Notes: generated by a model not told the origin, from the sequence alone. DNA of 64,000 bases from JAJEEA01 sp965116765 (GCA_965116765.1 OZ220718.1:3162001-3226000); one strand, 5' to 3'. Positions 34,751 to 44,234 are shown, numbered from the stretch's first letter. Numbers and translations are program-made.

Positions 34751-36178
34751 TTGCGGAGTGACGACGAGCTGCGGCGGGAAAACCAGGCGCTCCGGCAGCG
34801 CATCGCTCGCACCCGGGCCGAGCTCGAGACCCTCGTCGAGACCTCGCCCGGGGGCATAGTGGTCTTCGACGCCCGCACCGGCCGCCCCGTGTCGTTCAAC
34901 CGCGAGGCGGCGCGCATCGTCGAGGCCCTGGGCCGGCCAGGCCAGGCCCCCGAGCGCGTGCTCCAGGCCATGACTTGCCGGTTCGCCGACGGGCGCGAGC
35001 TCGCCCTCGCCCGACTGCCCCCGTCGGAGCCGGCGGGCGTCGTGGCGTTGCGCGACGAGGTGATCGTGCTCGCGGTGCCCGACGGCCGCGAAGTGCGAAC
35101 CCTGGTCAACGCCGCGCCCATCCGCGGCGACGGCGGCGAGGTCGAGTCGGTGGTGGTCACCCTGCAGGACCTGGGGCCCATCGAGAACGCCGAGCGGCTG
35201 CAGACCGAGCTGCTGGGCATGGTGAGCCACGAGCTGCGGTCCCCCCTGACCGCCATCAAGGGCTCGACGGCCACCGTGCTGGGCGCCGCGGCCGCCCTCG
35301 CCCCGGCCGAGATGCTGCAGTTCTTCCGCATCATCGACGAGCAGGCCGACCGCATGGGCGGCCTCATCGGCGAGCTGCTCGCGCGGGTCACCCCCACGCC
35401 GCCGGCCGACGACGCCGGGGGCGATGCCGGCACCCGGCCGGGGGGGCCGGCCGGGCCCCGCGAGCCGGGTCTCGAAACGCGCGTCCTCGTGGTCGACCGC
35501 GACCCCCAGACCCGGCGCTACGTGTGCGACGCCCTGTCGTCGGCGGGCTACGCGCCGCTCGCCGCGGGCGAGCCGGCGGAGCTGCCCGAGCTCGTCAAGA
35601 CGAGGAAGCCCCGGCTCGTCCTGCTCGACCCGACGGGGTCCGCGGCCGACGGCATCGAGCTGATGCGGCACGTCCGCGAGCTGGCCGACATTCCCGTCAT
35701 CTTCATCTCGGGCTACGGCCGCGACGAGACCATCGCCGAGGCCCTCGAGCTGGGGGCCGCCGACTACATCGTCAAGCCGTTCTCGCCGACCGAGCTGTCG
35801 GCGAGGGTGCAGGCGGCCCTGCGCCGGCTCGCCGAGCGGGTCCCCTACCGGGCGGGCGACCTCGCCATCGACTACGAGCAGCGCCGGGTGACGGTGGACG
35901 GCCGCCGCGTCGACCTGACGGCCACCGAGTACGAGCTGCTGCGCGTGCTCTCGACCGGCGCGGGGCGGGTGTCGACGGTCGACGCGCTGCTGCGGCAGGT
36001 GTGGGGCGGGCGGCGGGCCGGCGACCCCAAGCTGCTGCGCGCCTTCGTCAAGCGCCTGCGCCGCAAGCTGGGCGACGACGCGGCCCACCCTGCCTACGTC
36101 TTCACCGAGCGCGGCGTCGGCTACCGCATGGCCGCGCCCGACGACGGGGTCGAAGAGCCCTCCCCGCAGGCAAGCTGA
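34751..36178 (+). CDS. PAS-HisKA-receiver-winged helix protein lacking the kinase ATPase domain
   Basis: 475 residues from the TTG at 34751. A coiled coil (ELRRENQALRQRIARTRAEL) and PAS-like domain (about 28-140) lead to HisKA with His160 in GMVSHELRSPLTAIKGS. Where the HATPase domain should be there is a 40-residue Pro/Gly linker, then a receiver (LLD phospho-Asp, IVKPFSP) and OmpR winged helix (LTATEYELLRVLSTG). Residues around His and the winged helix match the kinase at 32663-34591 closely. It could accept phosphate from a partner kinase (perhaps that one), or work without phosphorylation. It is divergent from its paralogue across a 159-base gap. Confidence 0.85.
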   Translation: MRSDDELRRENQALRQRIARTRAELETLVETSPGGIVVFDARTGRPVSFNREAARIVEALGRPGQAPERVLQAMTCRFADGRELALARLPPSEPAGVVALRDEVIVLAVPDGREVRTLVNAAPIRGDGGEVESVVVTLQDLGPIENAERLQTELLGMVSHELRSPLTAIKGSTATVLGAAAALAPAEMLQFFRIIDEQADRMGGLIGELLARVTPTPPADDAGGDAGTRPGGPAGPREPGLETRVLVVDRDPQTRRYVCDALSSAGYAPLAAGEPAELPELVKTRKPRLVLLDPTGSAADGIELMRHVRELADIPVIFISGYGRDETIAEALELGAADYIVKPFSPTELSARVQAALRRLAERVPYRAGDLAIDYEQRRVTVDGRRVDLTATEYELLRVLSTGAGRVSTVDALLRQVWGGRRAGDPKLLRAFVKRLRRKLGDDAAHPAYVFTERGVGYRMAAPDDGVEEPSPQAS

Positions 36179-36620
36179 CACAGCAAGGCGGGTGGCGGAT
36201 CATCGACGAGCCCGAGCGCCCTCGCGCGGCACCGCTTCCCTGAAACGCTGTTCCCGCCGCTTCCCCGATCCGCATTCCCGGAATCGGAGCTCCACCTCCG
36301 CGCCCGAGAATACGCAAGCCCCCCCCCATACAGGGGGGAATCCCCCCCCAATGATGGAGGCGACAGGGAATCCGCTGTCGCCCTACGATTGGCTCGAATC
36401 GGCCAAGATGGCAGCGTTGCGACCACCAGGCAGCGCCAAAAACAAATCCAAGACACGGGTAGTTGCGATTGAAACCACGATCTCGCTCTCTGCTGGCACC
36501 CCCTCGGGGGTGCTGACAGCGTTCTGTCGAGCAGGCCCACGCAGGCGCCGCATGACCGACACCCGAGCCGCCGCGGTCGTATCGTCCGACCGGGTTCGCC
36601 GCCTCACCCGGCGGCAAGGC
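36179..36620. other. Gap without a confident gene
   Basis: No frame here reads as a protein family. It contains a run of ten C near 36319 facing a run of six G at 36333 (a possible C/G stem), followed by another eight-C run. Both short frames that cross it are arginine- or serine-rich shadows. Confidence 0.6.
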
Positions 36621-37534
36621 GCCCCCCGGGAGGCGCCGACCTGCCGCGGCGAGAGAGCGAGGCGCTTCGAGGCGCCGACGCGCTGCGGCGAGAGAACGAG
36701 GCGCTTCGGCGCCACGCCGCCAGGCTGAGGGCGACCGTCCGGCGCATCGGCGCGAGCCTCGACGCGGCCGCCCGCGCGCGCCGCGACGGGTGGTTGCCGG
36801 CCGAGCTCCTCGGCCCGGTGGGCCGACAGCTGCTCACCCCGCTGACCTCCATCAAGGGCTCGACGACGACGGCGCTGGACGCGCCGGCCACCCTCGACCG
36901 GGGCGGGATGCTGCAACTCCTCCGCATCATCGACGAGCAGGCCGACCGCATGGCCGACGTCATCGACGGCGGGCTGGCGGCGCACGCGATCGAGGCCGGG
37001 AGCGGCGGAATCGGCGACCGGCTCGAGGCGTACGCGATCGAGGCCGGGAGCGGCGGAATCGGCGAGGGCTCGCGATCCCGTCCCGCGGACCCGGCGGTCG
37101 ACGACCGCGGGGCCGGCGCCGGCCCCGCGACGGGCGGGCCCGCCGCACACCTCCAGCTACGGCAGGCGCCGTCGACCAGGAGCGTGCAGATGGCCCGGCG
37201 ACCGCCCGCCGGGCTCGAGCCCTTCCGGCTGGGGGACCTCGCCGTCGACCATGAGCGGCGCCGGGTGACGGTGGCCGGCCGCCGGGTCGACCTGACGGCC
37301 ACCGAGTACGAGCTGCTGCGGGCGCTCTCCGCCAACGCGGGCGGCGTGTCGACGGCCGACGCGCTGCTGCGGAGGGTGTGGGGCGGGCGGCGGGCGGGCG
37401 ACCCCAAGCTGCTGCGCGCCTTCGTCAAGCGTCTGCGCGGAAAGCTGGGCGACGACGCGGCCAGCCCCGCCTACATCTTCACCGAGCGCGGGGTCGGCTA
37501 TCGCCTCGCCGCGCCCGGCGACGGGCCGCGCTGA
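36621..37534 (+). pseudogene. Decayed HisKA-winged helix paralogue of the two upstream regulators
   Basis: Homology in this frame starts about 36621 (a coiled coil like that at 34751: ADALRRENEALRRHAARLR, itself a 39-base tandem duplicate), but no ATG, GTG or TTG precedes it; the first usable start is the TTG at 36794. HisKA remains only as GPVGRQLLTPLTSIKGS: the phospho-His region VSHELRSP has become VGRQLLTP. The ATPase and receiver domains are gone, replaced by a short duplicated AIEAGSGGIG linker. The OmpR winged helix (about 37250-37530) is intact and nearly identical to that at 34751. Either a pseudogene or a constitutive DNA-binding remnant. Confidence 0.7.
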
Positions 37535-37568
37535 CCCCCACGAGCGAGATCGCGGACCCGCGCGGCGC

Positions 37569-38831
37569 TCAGGGCGCATCGAACGTCAGGCTGAGCTGAC
37601 CGGCGGCGTCGCGGCTCTCCGCTCGGGGCTCGCGGGCGAGGTAGTCGGCCCAGTCGTCCATCAGCCGCCGCCGGCGCTCGAACAGGTCGGAGCGGGCGTA
37701 GGCCGCCTCGACCCGGTTCCGAACCGTGTGGGCGAGGGCCGCCTCGACCACCTCGCGCGGGTGGTCGGTCTCTTCCGACGCCCAGTCGCGAAAGCTCGAC
37801 CGGAAGCCGTGGGGGACGGCGGCGATGGCCAGGTCCTTCAGGGGCCGCGACAGCGCCTCGTCCTTGAGCGGCCGCCCGCGGGCCCCCGGGAACACCAGGG
37901 GGCCGCCGGCTCCGAGCCCCCGCGCCGCCCCCAGCAGCTCGACCGCGCGCCCGCACAGCGGCACCCGGTGCTCGCGGTTCGCCTTCATGCGCCCCGCCGG
38001 CACCGTCCACACCCGGCCGGCCCGGTCCATCTCGGTCCACCGCGCCCCGCGCACCTCGCCCGACCGCGCCGCCGTCAACACCAGAAACTCGAACGCCAGC
38101 TTCACGACGGCCCGCACCCCGGCCCGCCGCACCGCCGCCACCGCCGCCGCCACCTCCCCGTGGGGCAGGGCCTGCATGTGCTCGACGCTCTCGCGCTGGC
38201 GCCCCAGCACCTGCTCGACGCGGTCGCACGGGTTGTCGGCCCGGTACTCCATGGCCACCGCCCACTCCATCACCGCGTGCAGGCGCTGGCGCAGCCGCCG
38301 CGCCGTCGTCGGCGACCGGTGCCACACCGGGGCCAGCGTCTCGACGACGTCGGCGCGGGTCACCTCCGACACCCGCATGCGGCCCATGCGGGGAAAGGCG
38401 TAGCGCGTCAGACCCGACAGCCAGTCGCGGCCGTACTTGCGGTTGCGCCACCCGGGCCTGATCTGCGCCCACACCTGCTCGGCCGCCTCGGCGAAGGTCG
38501 GCACCCCCCGGGCCCGTCGCCTCTCGGCCAGGGGATCACCGCCGGCGCGGGCGAGGCGGCGGTTGTCGAAGGCCCGGGCGCGGGCCTCGTCGAGCGAGAC
38601 GAGGGGAAAGCTGCCCAGCCCCAGCTCGCGCCGCCGGCCGCGAATGCTCAGCCGCTGCACCCAGCTCCGGGTGCCCGACGGCTGCACGTCGAGGTAGAGG
38701 CCGTGGCCGTCGCAGTAGCGGCCGGCCTCGGCCACCGTGCGCACGAAGTCGGTCGAGAGCGCGTTCCGCGGGTGCCGCCCGCGAGGTCCCGGCCGTGGTC
38801 GTCCGTCCGTGTCATCCCGCACCTGCCCCAC
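37569..38831 (-). CDS. Tyrosine recombinase (phage-type integrase), copy 1
   Basis: 420 residues with a GTG start after AAGGGGAA. N-terminal DUF4102-like arm (GRYCDGHGLYLDV, LGLGSFPLVSLDEARARA), a SAM-like core-binding domain (FAEAAEQVWAQIRPGWRN), then the catalytic domain with Arg in TAARSGEVRGARW, His-x-x-Arg in VPHGFRSSFRDW, the second His in ALAHTVRN, and the nucleophile Tyr in AAYARSDLFERRR. Complete. It points away from the giant surface gene at 39237. The same pair recurs at 61198 and 62644. No tRNA gene is adjacent. Confidence 0.92.
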   Translation of the reverse strand: MGQVRDDTDGRPRPGPRGRHPRNALSTDFVRTVAEAGRYCDGHGLYLDVQPSGTRSWVQRLSIRGRRRELGLGSFPLVSLDEARARAFDNRRLARAGGDPLAERRRARGVPTFAEAAEQVWAQIRPGWRNRKYGRDWLSGLTRYAFPRMGRMRVSEVTRADVVETLAPVWHRSPTTARRLRQRLHAVMEWAVAMEYRADNPCDRVEQVLGRQRESVEHMQALPHGEVAAAVAAVRRAGVRAVVKLAFEFLVLTAARSGEVRGARWTEMDRAGRVWTVPAGRMKANREHRVPLCGRAVELLGAARGLGAGGPLVFPGARGRPLKDEALSRPLKDLAIAAVPHGFRSSFRDWASEETDHPREVVEAALAHTVRNRVEAAYARSDLFERRRRLMDDWADYLAREPRAESRDAAGQLSLTFDAP

Positions 38832-38989
38832 GTTCTTCCCCTTGTCCGCCGGCGTATTTTGGCGGAAAATTCACGATAAAGTAATACATCGGTCACACGG
38901 GCGGGGTCAAGCCGAAGATCCGCCATAGGTCCATAGTTTTCGGGCGTACCAGCCCAACGCCGAGCCGACCAGTCCGGCTGTCTCAGGGT

Positions 38990-39010
38990 GGACTGATCCG
39001 ATTCCCCCGT
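38990..39010. repeat. 21-bp repeat between integrase 1 and surface gene 1
   Basis: Twenty-one bases starting GGACTGATCC are identical and in the same orientation at 62586-62606, again in the integrase-surface gene gap. A candidate recombination core or just conserved promoter DNA of a duplicated module. Confidence 0.6.
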
Positions 39011-39017
39011 GCATTTA

Positions 39018-39033
39018 GTGAATACTAATTCAC
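39018..39033. promoter_or_regulatory. Palindromic operator-like site upstream of surface gene 1
   Basis: GTGAAT-acta-ATTCAC, a perfect six-base inverted repeat in a rare AT-rich patch 204 bases before the start of the surface gene. It may bind a dimeric regulator. The site is absent in the shorter leader of copy 2. Confidence 0.35.
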
Positions 39034-39236
39034 CCTCTGAGATTCCGCAAATTTCGTGGTGGCGGGCGTGCGTCGGCATGACCGTCGCCCGTTCGTGCGC
39101 AATTCGCGGCGGAGCCCAGGAGGCCTGAAGACAGATGCGGAGCGGTAGTCGACATCGGGGGGAGGCAGGGGGCGGATGGTTCGGTTTCCCCCCGCTGCTG
39201 GCGACAAACGGACGGATTCACAAGGGAGATTGCGAC

Positions 39237-42200
39237 ATGCGGACAGGAGCGATTTTCGCGAGAGGCAGTTGCCGGGCGCTGAAGTGGATGGCGCTGTTCG
39301 GCGTGATGTTCGCGCTGGGGGCCGGTACGGCTGCGGCGCAGCTCACCGTCGAGGTAGACGACGAGGTGCACGAGGGCGACCTTGTGACGCTGACCGTGGG
39401 CGGCACGGTAGACATCGGGGCCGATGCAGCCGCTGCCGTGCTGACGGTAACCGCCTCGGCTGGTACTGCAGACGCGAGCGCAATTGCCAATGTCACCGAC
39501 GGTGAAGGCAACGACTACGGGACGTTCTCGACGGCGAGGATAGACTTGCCGGAAGGCGGTGCTGACGGGATCACCGGCCACTCAGTGAACGGCACGTTCA
39601 CTTGGCAGGTGGGCTCCGACCTCGACGCCGAAAACGAGTTGGTTACCCTGACGTTTACCGCGACGGGAGCGACAGCCCCGAGCGCCACTCCGATCGTGAC
39701 GATCGACGACGACGAGACGCAGTCGTTCGTGTGGATCCCGGCAGCACCAACGCTGAAGGAGGGGGGTACGGCCAACATCACCCTCAGGGCCGACCCTCTC
39801 CCTGTTCAGTTGACCCACACCGTGACGCTGGTCGTCGACGCGGGGTATGCGACGCGAAATCCAGCAGATGACACCGACGTTAACACTCATCTGTTCAACG
39901 TCACGGCTCCCGAGGTCGCCCTCTTGCTCAAAGCGCCGGCCAACGACGGCAACCGCGATGATGACATGATCACGCTGCAGGCGAGGGACGCCACCGTCAA
40001 CCCTCTGGCCGAGCTGTCGATCAACGTCGAGGACATCCACGGACTGCCCGACGCAACCGCCATCACCGCGAAGGCCTACGACATGATGACGGGCGGCAAC
40101 GAGGTCATGTCGGTGGAGGAAGGCGGCACGGTCTATCTCGAGGTCATGGTGGACCGCGGCACCGACGGGTACCCCATGGGCGAGGCGATCGACGTGGCCT
40201 TGTCTCTGTCCGACTCCACTCTCGGGATGCTTGAAGCAGACATGGTCACGGTTCCCACCGGCACGGGCGTGGCCAAGGCTCCGCGCGTCATGCTGACAAC
40301 CGAGGTGATGGACAGCCTCGATGACGGGACGCTCGTCGTCAGCCTCACTGCGAGCGGTACGACGGCTGCCAACGGACCGGTGGGAAGCGCGATGGGGACT
40401 CCATTCTCGCTCATGATCGCCAACACCACCATGAAGAACGTCGAACCGAAGTCGGCCGCCGAGGTTCAGGCCGTGGTCGACGCGGAGATAGCCGACAAGC
40501 AGGGATCTGATGGCGTTTTCACGACGGAGGACCCCACCCTCAATATCCTGGTCGATCAGCTATTCGATCTGCCGGGGGTCGGGTTCGATGTCGCGATTAG
40601 CCATGAGGAGAACTCGTCGTCGGGTACTGCCGTGTGGGTGTCCTTCGAGGGGACAAGTCAAGTGAATTTGTTCCCTCACTCCCCCGCGACGGAAACCGTC
40701 ACGCTGACCGCGGTCGTCAGCTCCACGGCCAGCGCCACCGTCAGCCAGAACTCGGCGAACAGCGCGTCGGTGACGTTCGACGTGACGGTCCACCCGGTGC
40801 CCACGCCCACGGATCCGCCCGATGCACCGGGCGAGCCGCAGGCCACCGTGCCCAACGACCAAAGCGGGAATCCGCAGCGCGGAATGTTGGACGTGTGGTG
40901 GACGAAGCCGGCCGACAACGGTAGCGTCATCCTCGACTACTCGCTGCAGTATCGAGTCAAGGGCTCGCCGAACTGGACGGTCATGAGCGCGCCCATACCT
41001 GCCATCGACTACCCGGTTACGACGCTCTCCGGGTTGCTCGACGGGACGACGTACGAGTTCCAGGTGCGGGCTCGGAACGCCAACGGCATGTCGGGTTGGT
41101 CCCCCATCGGGGAGGGCATGACCCTGGCCGCACCGGTCCTGCCCGACCTGAAGGGTCAGATCACCGCGATGAAGCTGACCGGCGGCGTCACGGAGAAGAA
41201 CATCGGGGGCGTCACTCGGGTTCATGTCACCGAAGGCGCGACCGACGTGAAGCTCGAGGTGACGGTGCAGTGGACGCATGAAGAGATCTCTGCGCTCTAT
41301 GGTGCCGGGACAACCGCCGATCCGGCTGTGATCGATGTGCTGATCAAGGGACACTTGGCCTCACAGCAGACCTCGGCCCTGCCGAACTGGGTCTCCTGGA
41401 TCGACGATCAGCAGGACGCGCACTTCCCCGATTCAGGAGGGATCTACGACGGGTCCACGCCGGGACGCCTCATGGTCAAGATTCCGAAGAAGCCGAAGGC
41501 GACCGAGTTCCCCTACAGCCAGCGTGAGGTCAGGAGCAGCACCGCGTCGATCACTCTCCTGATTCTCGAAGACGACGCCGAGGCAGAGAACGATGCCTTC
41601 TACGTGGAGACTTGGCGCAGCCCGGATGTCGACCTGAACGCGGGTAGCGCGGTCAACCGGGTGACGCCCATAGTGGTCATCGAAGACAACGACGAGCAGA
41701 AGGTCACCGTGAAGAAGGGCACCTCGTCCGGGCCCACGAAGGTCTACGAGAACGCCGACACGAGCTTCACCATCGCGGCGTCTCCGGCCAGAGTCGACCT
41801 GCCGCTGGACGTCCGGCTGGACATGCTCGATCTGTCCGGGGTGACGGTGAGTGCGGCCAAGATCTCGCTGAGCACCGCCGCGGTGACGCTGAACGCCGAT
41901 CGCAGCGGCAGCACCGCCGGCAACAAGGCCGACGTGACCGTTCACTTGCCGGCATCGGACGGCGACCGGAAGGACGACCACTACGATCTTCAGGCTTCGG
42001 TGGTCTTGTACTCGTTGTCAGCGGGGGGATACGAGCCGATAGCGGTGGCCTCGCACAAGATCGACGTGCTGGACATTCACAAGCTGCCGCCGCTCATGGT
42101 GAGCCCGGCGTCGGGCATGGTGGACGAAGGCGACGAGATCGAGCTGACGCTGACGGTCGATCGGAATCCGCACGACACCATCGCCACGTCGGGGTCCGAG

Positions 42201-43247
42201 ACCAGGCAGTACACGGCCGAGGCGCTCACCATCGCGGTTATGGCGGGCGGCACCGCCAGCGCATCGGACTACACGATGACCCCGAGCGCCATCACGGTTG
42301 ACGCGCACAACAAGAAGGCGCCCTGGACGCAGGAGGTGAAGGTCAAGATCGCGGCGACGGACGACGAGGACATCGACGCGGAAACGCTGATGCTGGACTT
42401 CGTCGTGAACGGCACGGTGGCCGCAAACGGGCCCAGGCCTGACGATGCGCCCGCCTACGATGCCCAGGCGTCGCTGACCATCCAGGACGCCACGGCAGCC
42501 TTGGTCTCGGTGAGAGAAAACGCCTATGACGTCATCAAGGCGGCGCTGGGTGATCCTCCCATGCTGATGACGGGCATGTCCGGCGAGCTCATGGGGGCCA
42601 ACCTGTTCGACTACGACTCGAGCGCCGTCACCGTGGCGTATGGCACCTCCGTGGAGGGCGGTGCGGTCACGGCGTCCGCCAGCGGTGGGACGGTGACGAT
42701 CATGGGGGCGATGGCCGGCGAGGCCAAGGTGACGATTACCGCCACCGCGACCCCCAACTCGTCGTCGCTGATCGTCAACCAGACCAAGGCGAACGTGGCC
42801 CAGCTCACCTTCCCGGTGATGGTCGAGGACCCTGCGCTCACCTTCACGGTGATGGGGCCCGACGAGATGAACCTCACCGAGGGCGGCATGGGCGGCATGG
42901 TGACGGTCATGACCAACCGGGCCGTCTCCGAGAACACCGAGGTGATGCTCATGCGTGACGGGAGCAGCTCGGCGAGCGAGGACGACTACATGCTGGATCC
43001 CCCGTTGGTCACCATCATGGCCGGTGACATGGAAGGCCACACGATGGTCATGGCGGTGGACGACAACATGGCCGAAGACATGGAGATGCTGACGCTGTTC
43101 CTCGTCGTCGACGGGATGCAGATGTCCGACCAGTCGGTCAGCTTCTACCTCTGGGATGCCGCGGTGCCGGCCCTGCCGATCATCGCGCAGCTCCTGCTGG
43201 CGGCCTTCCTGGCCATCGGCGGATACCGCCGGTACCTGCGGCGGTAG
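39237..43247 (+). CDS. Giant secreted repeat protein with C-terminal sorting-like tail, copy 1
   Basis: 1336 residues from the ATG at 39237 (AGGGAG eight bases upstream). Signal peptide about 1-34 (MALFGVMFALGAGTAAAQ). The body is beta-rich: Calx-beta/cadherin-like repeats (EGDLVTLTVGG, LKEGGTANITLRA, VDEGDEIELTLTVDR), one FN3 domain (about 523-635, DYSLQYRVKGSPNW to TYEFQVRARNANGMSGWS) and a late segment very rich in Met and Asp. The end is a small motif, a membrane helix and basic residues: VPALPIIAQLLLAAFLAIGG then YRRYLRR, the shape of a PEP-CTERM-like tail for exosortase. Less GC-rich than its neighbours. Same signal peptide as the protein at 62644. Confidence 0.85.
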   Translation: MRTGAIFARGSCRALKWMALFGVMFALGAGTAAAQLTVEVDDEVHEGDLVTLTVGGTVDIGADAAAAVLTVTASAGTADASAIANVTDGEGNDYGTFSTARIDLPEGGADGITGHSVNGTFTWQVGSDLDAENELVTLTFTATGATAPSATPIVTIDDDETQSFVWIPAAPTLKEGGTANITLRADPLPVQLTHTVTLVVDAGYATRNPADDTDVNTHLFNVTAPEVALLLKAPANDGNRDDDMITLQARDATVNPLAELSINVEDIHGLPDATAITAKAYDMMTGGNEVMSVEEGGTVYLEVMVDRGTDGYPMGEAIDVALSLSDSTLGMLEADMVTVPTGTGVAKAPRVMLTTEVMDSLDDGTLVVSLTASGTTAANGPVGSAMGTPFSLMIANTTMKNVEPKSAAEVQAVVDAEIADKQGSDGVFTTEDPTLNILVDQLFDLPGVGFDVAISHEENSSSGTAVWVSFEGTSQVNLFPHSPATETVTLTAVVSSTASATVSQNSANSASVTFDVTVHPVPTPTDPPDAPGEPQATVPNDQSGNPQRGMLDVWWTKPADNGSVILDYSLQYRVKGSPNWTVMSAPIPAIDYPVTTLSGLLDGTTYEFQVRARNANGMSGWSPIGEGMTLAAPVLPDLKGQITAMKLTGGVTEKNIGGVTRVHVTEGATDVKLEVTVQWTHEEISALYGAGTTADPAVIDVLIKGHLASQQTSALPNWVSWIDDQQDAHFPDSGGIYDGSTPGRLMVKIPKKPKATEFPYSQREVRSSTASITLLILEDDAEAENDAFYVETWRSPDVDLNAGSAVNRVTPIVVIEDNDEQKVTVKKGTSSGPTKVYENADTSFTIAASPARVDLPLDVRLDMLDLSGVTVSAAKISLSTAAVTLNADRSGSTAGNKADVTVHLPASDGDRKDDHYDLQASVVLYSLSAGGYEPIAVASHKIDVLDIHKLPPLMVSPASGMVDEGDEIELTLTVDRNPHDTIATSGSETRQYTAEALTIAVMAGGTASASDYTMTPSAITVDAHNKKAPWTQEVKVKIAATDDEDIDAETLMLDFVVNGTVAANGPRPDDAPAYDAQASLTIQDATAALVSVRENAYDVIKAALGDPPMLMTGMSGELMGANLFDYDSSAVTVAYGTSVEGGAVTASASGGTVTIMGAMAGEAKVTITATATPNSSSLIVNQTKANVAQLTFPVMVEDPALTFTVMGPDEMNLTEGGMGGMVTVMTNRAVSENTEVMLMRDGSSSASEDDYMLDPPLVTIMAGDMEGHTMVMAVDDNMAEDMEMLTLFLVVDGMQMSDQSVSFYLWDAAVPALPIIAQLLLAAFLAIGGYRRYLRR

Positions 43248-43277
43248 CGTTCGGCGGCGTTCGTAACTCTCCCTTGC

Positions 43278-43323
43278 CCCCTCTCCCCCGACGCCCCGGG
43301 GGGGAGGGGGTTCTTCCTTTCTG
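43278..43323 (+). terminator. Intrinsic terminator after surface gene 1
   Basis: A 13-base C/T-rich arm (43278-43290) pairs with a G/A-rich arm (43299-43311) with one mismatch around an eight-base loop, then TTCTTCCTTTCT. It lies 30 bases past the surface gene stop. Confidence 0.75.
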
Positions 43324-43429
43324 GGGGCGGATCTCCCCGCGGGCCCGCCGGGGTCGGCGCTGCGCTCCCAAACGCCACGTGACCGACGGCGGGCATCGCG
43401 GGCGCCGCGGGTCCGCGGGAGGTGCCGAG

Positions 43430-43747
43430 ATGCTGGCTGACCTGAAGACCCGGCTCGCCGACCTCGAGCGGGCCGCGCAGGCCGCCGAGGGTCGCGACGA
43501 CGACCTCGCGGGCATGGTCGCCGGGCTGAACCGGGCCTTCGGGGCCCTCTGCCGGGTCCTCGAAGACGAGCGTCCCGGCACCGCGGCGCGGCTGCTCGCG
43601 GCGCTCGACGAGGCCGATGCCGACCCGGTCGAGGGCTACGGCGACCGGGTGACCGGGAAGATGCGGTCGATGCTGGGGCGCATTCGGGAGTTTCTGATGG
43701 GCATCGGCAAGTCGACCAGCCCGAGAATCGCCCGCGCCAAGCGGTGA
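43430..43747 (+). CDS. Small helical protein, paralogue 1
   Basis: 105 residues from the ATG at 43430 (GGGAGG upstream). Soluble and nearly all helix, with a charged coiled-coil start (ADLKTRLADLERAAQAAEGRDDDL) then GMVAGLNRAFGALCRVLED, ERPGTAARLLAALDEADADPV and a basic end (TSPRIARAKR). The gene at 59715-60032 has the same length and aligns throughout without gaps. Family not recognised. It follows the giant surface gene, whereas copy 2 lies upstream of integrase 2, so it may belong to that module. Confidence 0.8.
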   Translation: MLADLKTRLADLERAAQAAEGRDDDLAGMVAGLNRAFGALCRVLEDERPGTAARLLAALDEADADPVEGYGDRVTGKMRSMLGRIREFLMGIGKSTSPRIARAKR

Positions 43748-43837
43748 AACGGCCTGCCTCGCGCGGTGGAACGCGTGCTACGTTCTGAGAGTCTCGGTGG
43801 CTGACCCCGGGCGAGGTCGCAAGAGGGGCCAAGGCCA

Positions 43838-44017
43838 ATGAAGAAGCACCGGGCGTACGTTCGAGGCGGCAGCGTCTCCGACATGATGCGGCTGTTGGCG
43901 GCGGACGCGACGCGTCGCGAGCCGCGCCCGGCCCGGCGGTTGTTCATGGCCGGCATCGTCCTCGCGGTCGTCGTGGTTGCCTTGGTGTTCGCGATGCTGG
44001 GATTCCTCGCCAGTTGA
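43838..44017 (+). CDS. Small single-pass membrane protein
   Basis: 59 residues: a basic cytosolic start (MKKHRAYVRGGSVSDMMRLL), an arginine-rich stretch (TRREPRPARR) and one membrane helix (AGIVLAVVVVALVFAMLGFL) at the very end. A purine-rich AAGAGGGG lies upstream of the ATG. Family unknown. It could be a tail-anchored regulator; it is 90 bases after the 105-residue helical protein. Confidence 0.6.
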   Translation: MKKHRAYVRGGSVSDMMRLLAADATRREPRPARRLFMAGIVLAVVVVALVFAMLGFLAS

Positions 44018-44047
44018 GGAACACGAGCAGTCGCCGCCCGCACCGGG

Positions 44048-44137
44048 CTCCAGGTTGCGCATCAGGTCCTTCGCGTCTTCCGAACGCAGGTAGGTCGGAG
44101 GTGGTCGCGGGTCAGGACGGTCCTCAGGCTCGGCTTT
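44048..44137 (-). pseudogene. Fragment of a PIN-toxin gene
   Basis: About 90 bases match the middle of the PIN gene at 46068-46508 (from GCTCCAGGTTGCGC on) with a few point changes and single-base indels that break the frame. Both ends of the gene are missing. A relic of a further copy of the PIN/RHH module. Confidence 0.8.
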
Positions 44138-44234
44138 GACTCCCGCTCAGAGGCGTTGTATCGTGTCAACACGACGAGGCCGAGGCATCCCAAGAAGGAT
44201 GTCGAGGATGCCCTGGGCGCAGCCGAGAGGGATA

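Noticed and set aside
36310..36355. C-run and G-run hairpin near the end of the second regulator
   Set aside because: Could be a terminator, but lacks a T-tract and the homopolymers may be noise.
36121..36617. Minus-strand frames in the gap after the second regulator
   Set aside because: No recognised domain and no supporting start region; they cross a C/G-run stretch.
38930..38955. CCATAGTTTTCGGGC resembling part of the MITE-like element
   Set aside because: Only about 16 bases match and the rest does not, so it is too weak to call a third copy.
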